Shown piece after piece: positions 1 through 8,998 of a stretch of 15,925 bases of DNA. Position numbers and translations under genes: made by a program. The notes below the pieces were generated by a model. That model was not told where the DNA came from, searched no databases, and worked only from the letters and a program-made list of their open reading frames with translations. Within the stretch, counting starts at the first letter, position 1; the number at the start of each line of letters is the position of its first letter. Source of the stretch: Polyrhizophydium stewartii (Eukaryota > Chytridiomycota > Chytridiomycetes > Rhizophydiales); NCBI GenBank assembly GCA_027604665.1, contig JADGIZ010000328.1, forward strand, positions 1-15,925, written 5' to 3'.

Positions 1-91
1 GCGGAGGCCAGATCCGCGGTGGCGGGGGCCCGCCGTCGGCCGTTGGCAGGAAGCCGCACGTGAAGAGCCAGGCGTCAGCGGGCTGCGACAT
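1..91 (-). CDS. Possible start of a minus-strand gene, truncated by the left edge
   Basis: On the minus strand an ATG at 91-89 sits in a good eukaryotic start context (AAA just before it). It opens a frame that stays open to the edge, starting MSQPADAWLFTCGFLPTADG and continuing into a proline-rich stretch. I do not recognise the product. Codons mostly end in G or C, as in the confirmed genes, but the whole area is so GC-rich that this is weak evidence. The same frame could instead be a downstream exon of the open frame at 215-713, through a GTGAGC donor at 214 and a GGAG acceptor near 140. Only 30 codons are visible, so function cannot be inferred. Confidence 0.3.
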   Translation of the reverse strand, partial: MSQPADAWLFTCGFLPTADGGPPPPRIWPP

Positions 92-214
92 TTTGGCCGG
101 GCGGGCCGGGAGCGAGGGCCGCGGCGGCCGCGGGCGGGCTCCAGGCCGCAGGAGCCCCCGGCGTAGCATGAATGCGTTTCCCCGGCCGCGCAGCCGGATG
201 CGCGGGCGGCTCAC

Positions 215-713
215 CGTCGATGGCGAAGCGGCCGTCGGACGGGTCGAAGGCGAGCTGTTGCCGTTCCTTGGCAGGCCGGACCGACTGCGCGACAACCGAG
301 CCGGTCTCGGTCACAAAGAGCAGGGCGTCTGCGCGGGTTGGCCTCAGCGTCTGCGCGAGGTGTCGCAGCCCCGCCCCGCCCGCATCTGCGTCCCCGCGGC
401 ACGGTGGCAGCGCCAGGCGGGCCGCGAGCGGGCGGGGCGGGAAGCGCGGCGTGCGACGCACCGGCCATTGGTGTCCGCGGTCGCAAGCAAAGTCTGGCGA
501 GCGCCTCGCCCGCAGGAAGCGACCTGCCCTCGCCGCCCTCGCGAGGCGGCCGCCGAGTCCCGCCCGCGAAAGCGCCTGCGCCCGCCCCTCGAGATGTTCG
601 CGCCGAGGATCGCCGAGCTGGGCATGCTCGTGCCGAGCCCCGGTGAGCCGCGCCTGCGTGCCGCCGCCTTGCCCACCGCCACGCTGCGCACCGGCCAGGA
701 GCACCCATCGCAC
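215..713 (-). CDS. Possible minus-strand exon, hypothetical protein
   Basis: A minus-strand frame is open across this stretch. Its last ~50 codons, roughly 365 down to 215, look like real protein rather than GC-rich noise: they include DALLFVTETGSVVAQSV followed by AKERQQLAFDPSDGRFAID, with mixed hydrophobic and charged residues. The frame meets a consensus donor (GTGAGC, reading down from 214) just after the DG codons, the donor type used repeatedly elsewhere in this window. Upstream of about 400 the translation becomes Arg/Ala/Gly-rich and may not be coding. I recognise no family. The true 5' limit, any intron and the continuation past the left edge are unknown. Other frames here, on both strands, are also open because of the high GC. 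Confidence 0.3.
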
Positions 714-1026
714 GCCGCCCGATGGTGTTGTGCCTCATCATCATCTCGCGCCGCTCGCGTGCGGATGCTCGCGCCGCGGCTGCCGCGCCGAGCAAGCTGC
801 CTGCGTCGCGCGAGCCAAGATGCCGGCATGTGGCAGCCGTGCAGCCCCGTGCTGGCGCCCGCCGACTGCGCTGGCCGAGCCTCTGCTCGACGGCGGCGAG
901 TGCGATGCGAGCAAGACAGACGCGGCTGCCCGCTTCGGGCATCGAGCCGCCTGCTCGGTCGCAAAACCGGAGGTCGCCTGCTCCTCCGCAGCTGGCTCAG
1001 CTGCTTACCTGGCGACCGGCAATACC
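714..1026. promoter_or_regulatory. GC-rich upstream region of the RALGAPB-like gene
   Basis: This 313-bp stretch precedes the RALGAPB-like start codon. If the minus-strand frames to its left are real, it is a bidirectional promoter. I see no TATA box or clear repeat. Long open frames cross it on both strands, but their translations are Arg/Ala/Ser-rich and look like by-products of base composition. Confidence 0.35.
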
Positions 1027-1956
1027 ATGGCCTGCAGGCCGCTAACCGCCTTGCCGCCGACCGCCGCAGACACGGGCATCATCGACGCGCTTCCCCTTTC
1101 CGTCAGGCGCAAGCTCATCTCAGAGATAACGCAGTGTCTTCTGCCGCGATCGGCGCTCGTCAGCGATCCTGGCTCTATCCTAACCTCGGCAGCCCATGTT
1201 ACGTGGATGATGGAGGTCGTCGGCCAGGGATTCCATCTGCCGCTCGAGGATGTGGTTGTCATCCAGGACGCCATCAACGTCTATCACGCCTGGCTCCTTG
1301 ACCCCTCGACCCGTCCCGCCGTGCTGCAGTCTGCTGGCACAGACAGCGATCTGATGCAGCGCTTTTTTCAGGTGCGAGTTGCCTCTATTCAGCGAGCTTG
1401 CACCACCGCGCTCTGACAGCCGCCATGCCCTGTCACGGCCAATCCAGACCATCTTCAAGCACTACTCGCTCATGTTTGTCCCGCGCGTCAAGGTCAACTC
1501 GCCGCAGGCGCAGGCGGCCGCTTCGGTGACTCCCGCAAAGCAGGCCGTTGAGATGGATGACTTTTTCGAGCACACCCTCTCTCAGGTCGACCTCTGCAAG
1601 AAGGTGCTTTCGATCCTGCTGTCCGCGTCCAAGACCATCGGATCAACGTTCACGACCGAGACATGGATCGTTCTGCTAAAAGTCCTTCTCGGTATTTGTG
1701 ACACGCTGCTCAACGCGCCCATCTCGACGCGGGCAACCCCGTGGATCGCCCAGTCGGCTACGGCCGCAGGAAGCTCGTCGGCAAGCCTGGCCTTGCTGTC
1801 CACGAGTCAGACGCACCAGCAGCATCAAAGCACGTTGGTCCAGCAAATGCCGTCACCGCAGCCGCAGCAACCGTCGGCTCCGTTTCCTCAGCAGCCACAA
1901 TCATCGCAGATGCTGTTTCAACAGTTACAGCAGCCGCAGCAGCAGCCGACGCAGTC

Positions 1957-1996
<40 letters not shown>

Positions 1997-4900
1997 TACC
2001 AGCCTCAGCAACCATCTCCCCTGCTGCCTCTGACACCGGTGGCAACGCAGCAGAATCCACAGCATACGAAGGGCTCAGGGGCAGCTGGCCAGGTACAGAG
2101 TGCCGCAAAGGCCAACGCGACCGGACAAGCCAGCTCTCAAGAAGAGTCCGATGCACTTGTCAGCTCAAGGCTCATGGGAGACAAGCTCTGCGAGTACCTG
2201 ACTCGGGTAAGCCGGTACGAGGCTTGTGGATCTTGACCAGCATGCACGCTGACCGCATCGCTATAGACGCTCATCGAGATCTGGCTTCGATCCAATGTGC
2301 GATCCGTCGAGCTGTGGGACAGGCTCAAGGCACGTTGGCTCTGCCTTCCGCGTTTTATTCGCTCTGCTTGCTGCCCAACAGCTGACGCAGGCGTGCAGAA
2401 GTACTTTGTGACATGGACGCACCGCATCGAGGCCGTCCACCACTGGAGCGCCACGACCTTTGGCCTGACAAAGCGAGTCGTGGCGATGCTCTCTGGACAG
2501 GACGACGATTCATGCTCGGTTCAGATCGTCATGTGAGTGCATGTGTGCTCGCTCTTGGCGATGAGACCGCCATGCTGTCTCGCCGTCTGAAAACTCTGTC
2601 TCGAAATCAGAAATGGAGCCTATGTGATCTCGCTCGATCTCGAGGCCGACTTTATGATCTACTCATGGCACCGCATGACCTGTCAGTCGGGCTCCTGCGC
2701 TGTGCCCTGGCATGTTCGCTGTGCTGATGCGCTGTCCAGATATGATCGGCGATCCCTGCGCGCTGTCTTCGAGAAACTTTCTTGTGGCGATAACGGTGCG
2801 GCGACGGTTGGCTTGCTTGTTGTGCTACGACCGCGTTCTGACTCGAACATGCAGGGTCTTTCAAAAGTCGTTGGGCTGCTGCACTCGATGGATCCTGGGC
2901 CAAACGAGTTGGTGCGCTACGTGCGCAAGCTGCCGGCCTATGAAGCCGCACACTAATCAGTTTTGGGTCCGCCAACTTTCGACAGACAACGTTCACGAGC
3001 CAGCGCATTGACGGCAACACCATTTTGCACATGTTCGGAGCATGGCTCTTCCGCGCTGCAATGGTTGCAGAATCAGGGTGTGTGTGCTTCTGTCAGCTTC
3101 TCGCTGTCTTCTTGCTGATTAACTCCGATTAGCTTCGAGGACGGCCGCGCCGAGGCGCTGGGGATCCTGTGCCGCATCTTTTCCAAGTACCAGCGCTCAT
3201 GCAAGTTCCTTCAGATCTACCTCGAGGAGTTCTACCACGTGCTCAACCTCGTATGATTCACTGGAGCACTCCGCGTAGAGAAACCGTGTGTGGCAACTGA
3301 CACACCCTCGCATCCAGGGCTTGAAATGCGACATCCTTTCTCTGACTTCGATCCTGACCAACAGCGGCGATCTCTTTGCGATGGAGCTGGAGGGCATCCG
3401 CGTGCTTGTTCCAGCGTTCTTGATGTCTCTTTACCGCGTCCTGCCGCTCGTCGACTCGGTCCGTCCTGCGGAGGCACCACTATCAGGAATCGCGCCAGAA
3501 GCGCTGCGACGGGCCGCGTACAAATTCCTCGCAACCATCATGTGCCTGCTGAATCGCTTTGAGTGCTTGCCAATTCACCTTTCGCAGAGCGAACCTGCGC
3601 TGCTCTCGCCGATGCCGCACTTTACAGGACCGATCGGCTCAGTGGTAATGCCGAGCTGCGTGCTGATCATGTACTGCATCGCGCAAAGCCGCTGAAGCTC
3701 CATTTCCAGGTGTGGGTGCTGTACCAGTCCGCCATGACACCCAACTCGACACAGCCGTCGCCGTCAAGCACGCCGCGCACCGAGCAGGCGACATTTGGCT
3801 CAGTGCGTTTCATCCGAGTCGAGTTGGCTTTTGCGTGCAACCAACTGATACTGATTGACTCGTGATAGCTCCGTCCGCATATTTTGAATCTGCTGGCAAA
3901 CTCGCTCGCGGTGGAAATGTGCCCGAGCAACGTGCGCTATGTGCTGCTTCTTGTTTCGTGCTATATTGTCGAGGACGTCGAGTTCTGTCCTGGCGCAGTC
4001 AATGTGATTGTCCGCATCATCCAGGACAAGGCAAGCGAAACACTGGCAGCGTCTCGTTGCAGCTGCTGGCGCCTCTTAACAAATTAGCTGCATCCGTCTA
4101 CAGCTGTTGATGCCGGACCACTGGCCCATTCCCGTAGTCATGTCCGCGATCGACTGCCTCAACCAGTTTGTGTCGCTGTGGGAGCACGTGATTCGCGACT
4201 CCAGGGTGAGCTAAACCACTGCACTGCCGCTTGCTGAGCGCATCGCTGACAGATACCGGATGTTGCGGTCGCCGATGCAGGATTGCGCACGGGACCTTGT
4301 GCTCGCGCTGTGCCAGTACATTGAGCACCAGCTCCAGGGCGACAGCATTGTGGTGCGTGCTCTGCGTTCAATGCCGAAATCGGTGCTGCGCATCTGACTG
4401 CGCCGATCGCAGTCGTCAGAAGTTTGCATCTGCCGCGCGTACGACACACTCGCCCGGTGGTGCATCATGGGCACCTGGTTTGTGCACGACTACGACACAC
4501 AGCGCGTGGTACTGTCGACTCTGTCTCGCGGCACCGCGCTGCTGGACCGCGACAAAGAGTTCTCTCAGGTCGGGCTATCCGCAAACGCGCACGGCGCGGC
4601 CGGCCAACCGATTGTCCTTGCAAGCACGCTTGCCGTCGCTTCTTCGCTCGCCTTGTCCAGCATGACCGTTGCCAATCGTGAGTCGCCTTCTGGTGGCCAG
4701 GGTGGCGCAGATCGCTCGCTCGCCGTTGCATCAGGATCCTCGACCGGTGGCTCCCAGAGCATCTTCAGTCATGGACCAACGCCGGGCAGTACGTTTGGCA
4801 AAAAGAGCGGCCTTGCGGCGCGATCCGCAACGAGCCACGGCAACAAGCTGTTCAAGCTCCCGCGTGCCATGCACAACCTCAACTCGCATGCTGCCGTTAG

Positions 4901-7579
4901 CACCGGCTCAAAGGACGGCGGCGTCGGCTTGCCAACATTTGCAACGCTCTCGGCCGAGATCCGCATCAAGAACGCAGCCGAAGTCGCCGTGTCGATGCTG
5001 ATGAACCACCTCGGCAACTTTCCTCCACAGGCGTCGTGCACGGGCATCACGCGCATCGGATCAACATGGGATGAGCTGCGCGAAGTCCAGCGCATGGCTG
5101 CCAAGCAGCGCCAGCTCCTACGCACGCCATCGGAGCCGACTGATGAGACGCCTGCGCTGGACAAGCGGTTCGTGCGCTACTACGCATACGAGAACCGTGT
5201 CATCATCGGCTTTGTGGAGCGGCCCGTGTGGACGCTCCCAAAGGGCAGCAGCCAGCAGGTGGGATCGGCGGCAAACCTGTTGGGCTCCAGGCCCACTCTG
5301 CTTGAAGACCCTCCGGCAGGCCAGTCGCCCGAGTCGGCCGTGCCAAGAACATCAACTGCAAGCGCCACAGTCCACTCGGCGTCCAGTGAGCAGAATATCG
5401 GTCAAATCAACGACTTTGATGAAGCACCGGCCGTCGCCATGGTCATCCGTGACCCAACGGGGAAATACGCGTGGTGGGGCAAGTTCAAGTACCAGGATAT
5501 CGTTCAGCGCACGTCGGCGGCAAGCGACAGCGAAAGCAGCACCAATGCGGCTCTGCCGCGGCAGATGAACTCGTCGCAGGAGCGGGCAAGTCCTCCATCG
5601 TCTGCCATGACAAGCCCCGCGCACGCCGAGCCGCCAGACGTTGTGCATCCGCCAGCGCGCAGCAACTCCGCATACGATATGTCTGCCAACTCTACTTCGT
5701 CGCCAGTGCGGTCGCGCGAGCACTTCACGCCTCCACACTACCCATACACGCCGCACAACTCGAGCGTCGTGCAGGTCAAGGTCGTTGCCGAAGACTCGAT
5801 CCCGCGTCTTGACCAGATTTGCGTAAACGAATCTGATGTGGCCAAGCAAGACCAGACGCGGAAGCAGGTTCTGAGTCAGGCGAAAGCCGAGCTCGAGCGC
5901 GTCAGGAGTGTCCTGGACAGGTGCGTAAAGCTGGTGCATTTGATTCGACGTTCTTTGTTCTTGCTAATAGTTGCAGTTGCAGCCATGCGTATCTCAAGAG
6001 CATCGCCGCAACGCCCCCACCAGTGGTAAACCGCAAAGACCCAACTAGCATGTAAGAGTTAGCAGGCTCAAAAACTTTGACTATGCGTTCATTTGCTGAC
6101 TCAGGAACAGCCCTCAAGCATTCAGGATCTTCTTGGCCGGGTTTGGCCTTCTTGATCTGAGCAGTCGCGGTAAGCTCACACAACTGCAAATCAGCGACTC
6201 GTTTCTCAAGGAGCTCGAGAGACTCGACCACCAGCCAGAGTGAGTGCCTGCGAAGAACGGTGCGCACGATTCTCGGATGCTGATTCGGCCGTGTGGCGCG
6301 ACGGCTGCGTTGCCAGGCGAGACTGCATCACCGTCAGCGTTTATTACTGCAAGTCGGGCAACTCACCCATTGAGCAGATCATGGTGCCCGACTCGGTTGA
6401 CGGCTGCTTCGAGGAGTTTCTGTGGAGCCTCGGCTGGCCAGTGGACATCAAAACCCATGCAGGCTTCAAAGGAAACCTCACGCCCAATATCTGCGAGACT
6501 GCGCCGTACTACGCCAACGGCATTCTCGAGGTCGTGTTCCACTGCCCCTACCTGCTGCGCGTGTCAACATCTGCCAGCGCAACCATCTTCAAGCGCAAGC
6601 AGTCCCAGCTGGACATCGATGCAAAATCACAGCCTCCAGCAAGCCCGATGACACCAAACACGGCAGCTCTCGGCGTCGCGCTTGGTGGAGCTTTCGGCGC
6701 TTCCATCAGCGCATCGCCGAAAATGCAGGTGCTGATGCTCATTCACCAGGGCTCCCAACGCAGCAACATCTCGGTCAGTCGCCAGACATTGCAGACATCG
6801 GCGAACAACGAGGGCACGGCGCAGCACCCGGGTAGCCGCCCGCGCTTGCACACGGTCGGCTCAGCCGACAACATCTTCCACAAGGGCGGTTCGTCGCACT
6901 TTTCCGAGTCGCAAGAGGCAGAAGACTCTGCGGGCCAGCTCCTCAGCGAGGACTTCCACCTCAAGGCGCGCGCGCGGACACGGTCGCACACAGTCGGCCT
7001 GACGCCCAAATCAGTGCACAGCCAGTTCATGGCGGTGTGCCAGCAAGTTTCGCAGTCGGACATTGTGCATATCGTCTGGATCGAGGACTATGACAACATT
7101 CCCACGCTCATGAAGACGCTCTCCCACTCGGCCATGGTCTTCATTTTTGTGAACCCGCTGCCGCTGACAGAGGGGCTTTTCTGGATCAGGATCACGGTGG
7201 CAACGGGTGTCACAGACGAAGTTCTCGTGTGTTGGTACGAGGTGATGTCGCTTGTTCGACCCCGTGCTGACATTGGCATCTAAACAGAACTTTGGGCCGT
7301 TGGCCGACGGCATGATTGTAAGCCGCCACACGCTGGGCATGCTTTGCCGCAGCACCGCACTGTCAGCGTACCGCTTCTGCCGGTACAGCAAGAACGTGTA
7401 CAAACGGCCGTAGGTCGCAAACTGCTTCTTTGTGCTGCGTGGTCATTATATTCGTCGCGGGCTGAGTCTTGTGTGTGCGGCACAGATCCGCACTCCGGCG
7501 CCAGCAGATTGAAGAGATATGCAACAAGAATAAGGCGCCACCCGGCGCATTCTATTCGGACTTGTTTGCACAGCAATGA
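1027..7579 (+). CDS. RALGAPB: RalGAP beta-subunit homologue (Rap/Ran-GAP domain protein), 20 exons
   Basis: Exons: 1027-1371, 1448-2206, 2267-2333, 2391-2532, 2611-2681, 2740-2795, 2855-2911, 2986-3077, 3133-3250, 3318-3644, 3689-3802, 3869-4030, 4104-4205, 4281-4352, 4413-5920, 5977-6051, 6105-6239, 6317-7226, 7288-7409, 7486-7579. Phases agree at all junctions, giving 5328 nt or 1775 residues, against about 1494 in human RALGAPB. Matches recalled from the animal protein are co-linear: QTIFKHY..MFVPR (QTILKHLQNLFVPR in human), GRAEALGILCRIF, NTILHMFGAWLF, RYYAYENRVIIGFVE, AFRIFLAGFGLLDL, EEFLWSLGWPVD, VHIVWIEDYDN, LADGMIVSRHTLG, and a C-terminus ending FYSDLF. Most of the N-terminal part should be helical repeat. 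A GAP-like domain occupies roughly residues 1400-1745, with a Ser/Thr-rich insert. Extra length lies in a Q-rich segment (about 239-310) and Ser-rich linkers in exon 15. In animals the beta subunit pairs with a catalytic alpha subunit to switch off Ral GTPases; the fungal target is unknown. ATG 1027 fits the family N-terminus. The exon 11 start could instead be 3710. Confidence 0.9.
1958..1996 (+). repeat. CAG trinucleotide tract encoding polyglutamine
   Basis: Twelve uninterrupted CAG codons are followed by one CAA, giving 13 glutamines at about residues 286-298 of the RalGAP beta homologue. The tract lies in a wider Gln/Pro/Ser-rich insert (roughly 1810-2060) that the animal protein lacks at this position. 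A pure CAG run is prone to length change, so polymorphism between strains is likely. Confidence 0.97.
3645..3688 (+). other. RALGAPB-like intron 10, with two possible acceptors
   Basis: The donor GTAATG at 3645 can be spliced in phase 0 either to AAAG ending at 3688 (44-nt intron) or to TTCCAG ending at 3709 (65-nt intron). The first retains seven codons (PLKLHFQ) that line up with an LKL-containing segment of the human protein. The second has the better pyrimidine tract and a more typical length. Either keeps the frame, so both isoforms are possible. The 3688 choice is by homology. A 45-nt intron in ROK1 and an AAAG acceptor in PET127 show that neither property is unique here. Confidence 0.55.
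4031..4103 (+). other. GC-AG intron (RALGAPB-like intron 12)
   Basis: After the codons QDK the exon ends AAG|GCAAGC, the classical non-canonical GC donor with otherwise perfect U1 complementarity. There is a CTTAAC branch-like site and the acceptor is TCTACAG at 4103. Splicing is phase 0 and joins to LLMPDHWPIP. Reading through meets an in-frame stop at 4085-4087, so the intron is needed for the downstream match to the family. Confidence 0.85.
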
Positions 7580-7677
7580 AGTCACTCATGGTGTCCAGCT
7601 GCCATCGTGCCGTGTCACCCCGCTTGCGTGCGTTTCTGCCTTTCCCGAAAGCCAAACATTCTGACACTTTGCAGACC
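7580..7677. promoter_or_regulatory. Short intergenic gap between the RALGAPB-like and coiled-coil genes
   Basis: Only 98 bp separate the RALGAPB-like stop codon from the preferred start of the next gene in the same direction. It must hold the 3' end of one gene and the promoter or leader of the next. CTGAC and TTTGCAG occur just before the ATG at 7678 and could be the end of a leader intron. I see no clear poly(A) signal or TATA box. Confidence 0.4.
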
Positions 7678-8800
7678 ATGAACGCGAACGCCGACACCGC
7701 ACCAACACAAACGTCTGAACCGCGCAGCGACACAGTCCGCAGCACGCCAGCCCAGGACTACACCGCAGATCAGACGCTGGAGTTGTACGTGGAGGGCTGC
7801 TCAAGCCAAGGACGTGCTGCCTCGGAAGCTCGCGAAAGACAGGTCACAATTTGCAACCAGTATTCCGTGGAAAGCTGTGACCGCCGCAACTCAGTCTCGC
7901 TGGCAGAGACATCGGCTCTCGGCATCTCCAGGAGCACTCGTGTGCCAGCAGACTTGGCACATTGCCCTGAAGAGCACAGGGTGGCTTTCGTGTCGGAGCC
8001 TGCTGGGCTCTCACCAGAAATGGCCGCAGAGCTCGAGCAGGTACAGGCGACATCGAGCGCTCATATTCGCGAGATGCGCGCCGACTTTGAGCGTTACGAG
8101 GCAAGGATCAACGCTGAGCTCGCCGAGTTGACATCGATGAGGCGGCGGCTTGAAGAGTCATGGCAGGCCGACCTCGATGCAGCGCGGGCCGCGCGGGCCG
8201 CGCGGGAGTGCCTCGTGAGCGTCGCCCATGTCGCGTTGTTGTCTGGGTCGCGTCCTTCACATCCATCGCTGATCATGCATCTCGCCCTGTCGGACAGCAA
8301 AACCAGCAGAACGCACACGAGCGACAGAGCAGTCACGAAGATCAAGCGCAGCGCGAGCTATTCGTCGAGTCCAGCACACCACCGAGCCCGACGCGCCAGC
8401 AGAGCAGCGCAGGCGAAGCCGGATGCTCGTCTGACTCGGGAAGCACGGCGGCCGCCGACGAAGCCGAGATCATGGCATACGCAGCCTCACACACCAAATG
8501 GTGGCAGATGCAGGTGCGAATCTCGCGCTCGAGGCTGTCACCAAGCATCCTTGTTGTGCCGGCGATCCCGCCATAGGCGATGCTGATCCCGGCCGACTTG
8601 AACCTGCTCGCCGCTACTCATGATCGACCTCCTCGAATCAGTGCAGCGAGACATGGTCCGATGCCCACAGCAGGTGGATGCAGTTCCCGACCGAGCAAGG
8701 CCGCAAGAGCGCCGAGGTGCGCCGCCGCGCCGCCGAGATCCGCCGCCGGCACACACTCGAGTCGGCGCGGGCAGCACAGGCGCTTCTCTGGGATCTTTGA
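7678..8800 (+). CDS. Unrecognised coiled-coil protein, three exons
   Basis: Exons 7678-8214, 8298-8513 and 8642-8800 join in phase 0 at both junctions, giving 303 residues. Introns have donors GTGAGC and GTGCGA and acceptors GGACAG and AATCAG; the second, 128 nt, is the less certain. Residues 1-110 are polar and low in hydrophobics. About 115-179 form a strong heptad-like coiled coil rich in Glu, Ala and Arg (EMRADFERYEARINAELAEL is part of it). About 180-235 is Gln/Ser/Thr-rich and probably disordered. The C-terminal 65 residues carry aromatic patches (KWWQMQ, ETWSDAHSRWMQ) and a basic helix with repeated RRRAAEIRRRH. I see no signal peptide or membrane segment. I do not recognise the family; a structural or cytoskeletal adaptor would suit the architecture, but that is a guess. 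The frame is open upstream to an ATG at 7576 that overlaps the RALGAPB stop. ATG 7678 is preferred because the upstream part looks like leader. Confidence 0.6.
8182..8207 (+). repeat. 9-bp tandem repeat in the coiled-coil gene
   Basis: The unit GCGCGGGCC occurs twice exactly, followed by a partial third copy. In frame it encodes Ala-Arg-Ala triplets at the end of the coiled coil (ARAARAARE). It probably arose by replication slippage in GC-rich DNA. Confidence 0.85.
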
Positions 8801-8998
8801 CGTCGACGACGCCAGCAGGGCCACAGGCTTGTTGTGCAGGCTGGGTCAATCAGCGCCATGCGGCGCGGACTGCAGAGCCAGCATCCTCGTTGCACCAGAT
8901 GCCGCCCGCCCCAGCCGATGCCGCCCCCATGTGGCACCGTCGGCCGCCCCCATTCGGCACCGTCGGCCGCCCGAGCCATAAACGCAAGTTGCCTCGTG
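8801..8998. promoter_or_regulatory. Intergenic region upstream of the CCDC90/FMP32 gene
   Basis: This 198-bp gap separates two genes on the same strand. It should contain the 3' end of the coiled-coil gene and the promoter of the mitochondrial protein gene. It holds a 23-bp-period direct repeat near its end, annotated separately. The CCDC90 frame is open upstream of 8999, but that translation is Pro/Cys-rich and unlike a targeting sequence. Confidence 0.5.
8933..8972. repeat. Direct repeat, two copies at 23-bp spacing
   Basis: GGCACCGTCGGCCGCCC occurs at 8933-8949 and again at 8956-8972, only 27 bp before the start codon of the CCDC90/FMP32 gene. It could be a duplicated regulatory site or simple slippage in GC-rich DNA. 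Confidence 0.8.

Noticed and set aside
172..1416. Plus-strand frame open for 414 codons into the RALGAPB-like first exon
   Set aside because: Only the part from ATG 1027 resembles the family. The upstream translation is Arg/Ala/Ser/Pro-rich and has no counterpart in known RalGAP beta proteins.
1738..2385. Poly-alanine and poly-serine frames overlapping the CAG tract
   Set aside because: A CAG repeat is open in every frame. Only the glutamine frame lies in the conserved RalGAP beta reading frame.
7576..7579. ATGA overlap between the RALGAPB-like stop and an upstream ATG of the coiled-coil frame
   Set aside because: Translational coupling of this kind is a bacterial feature. This is a spliced eukaryotic region, and the ATG at 7678 is a better start.
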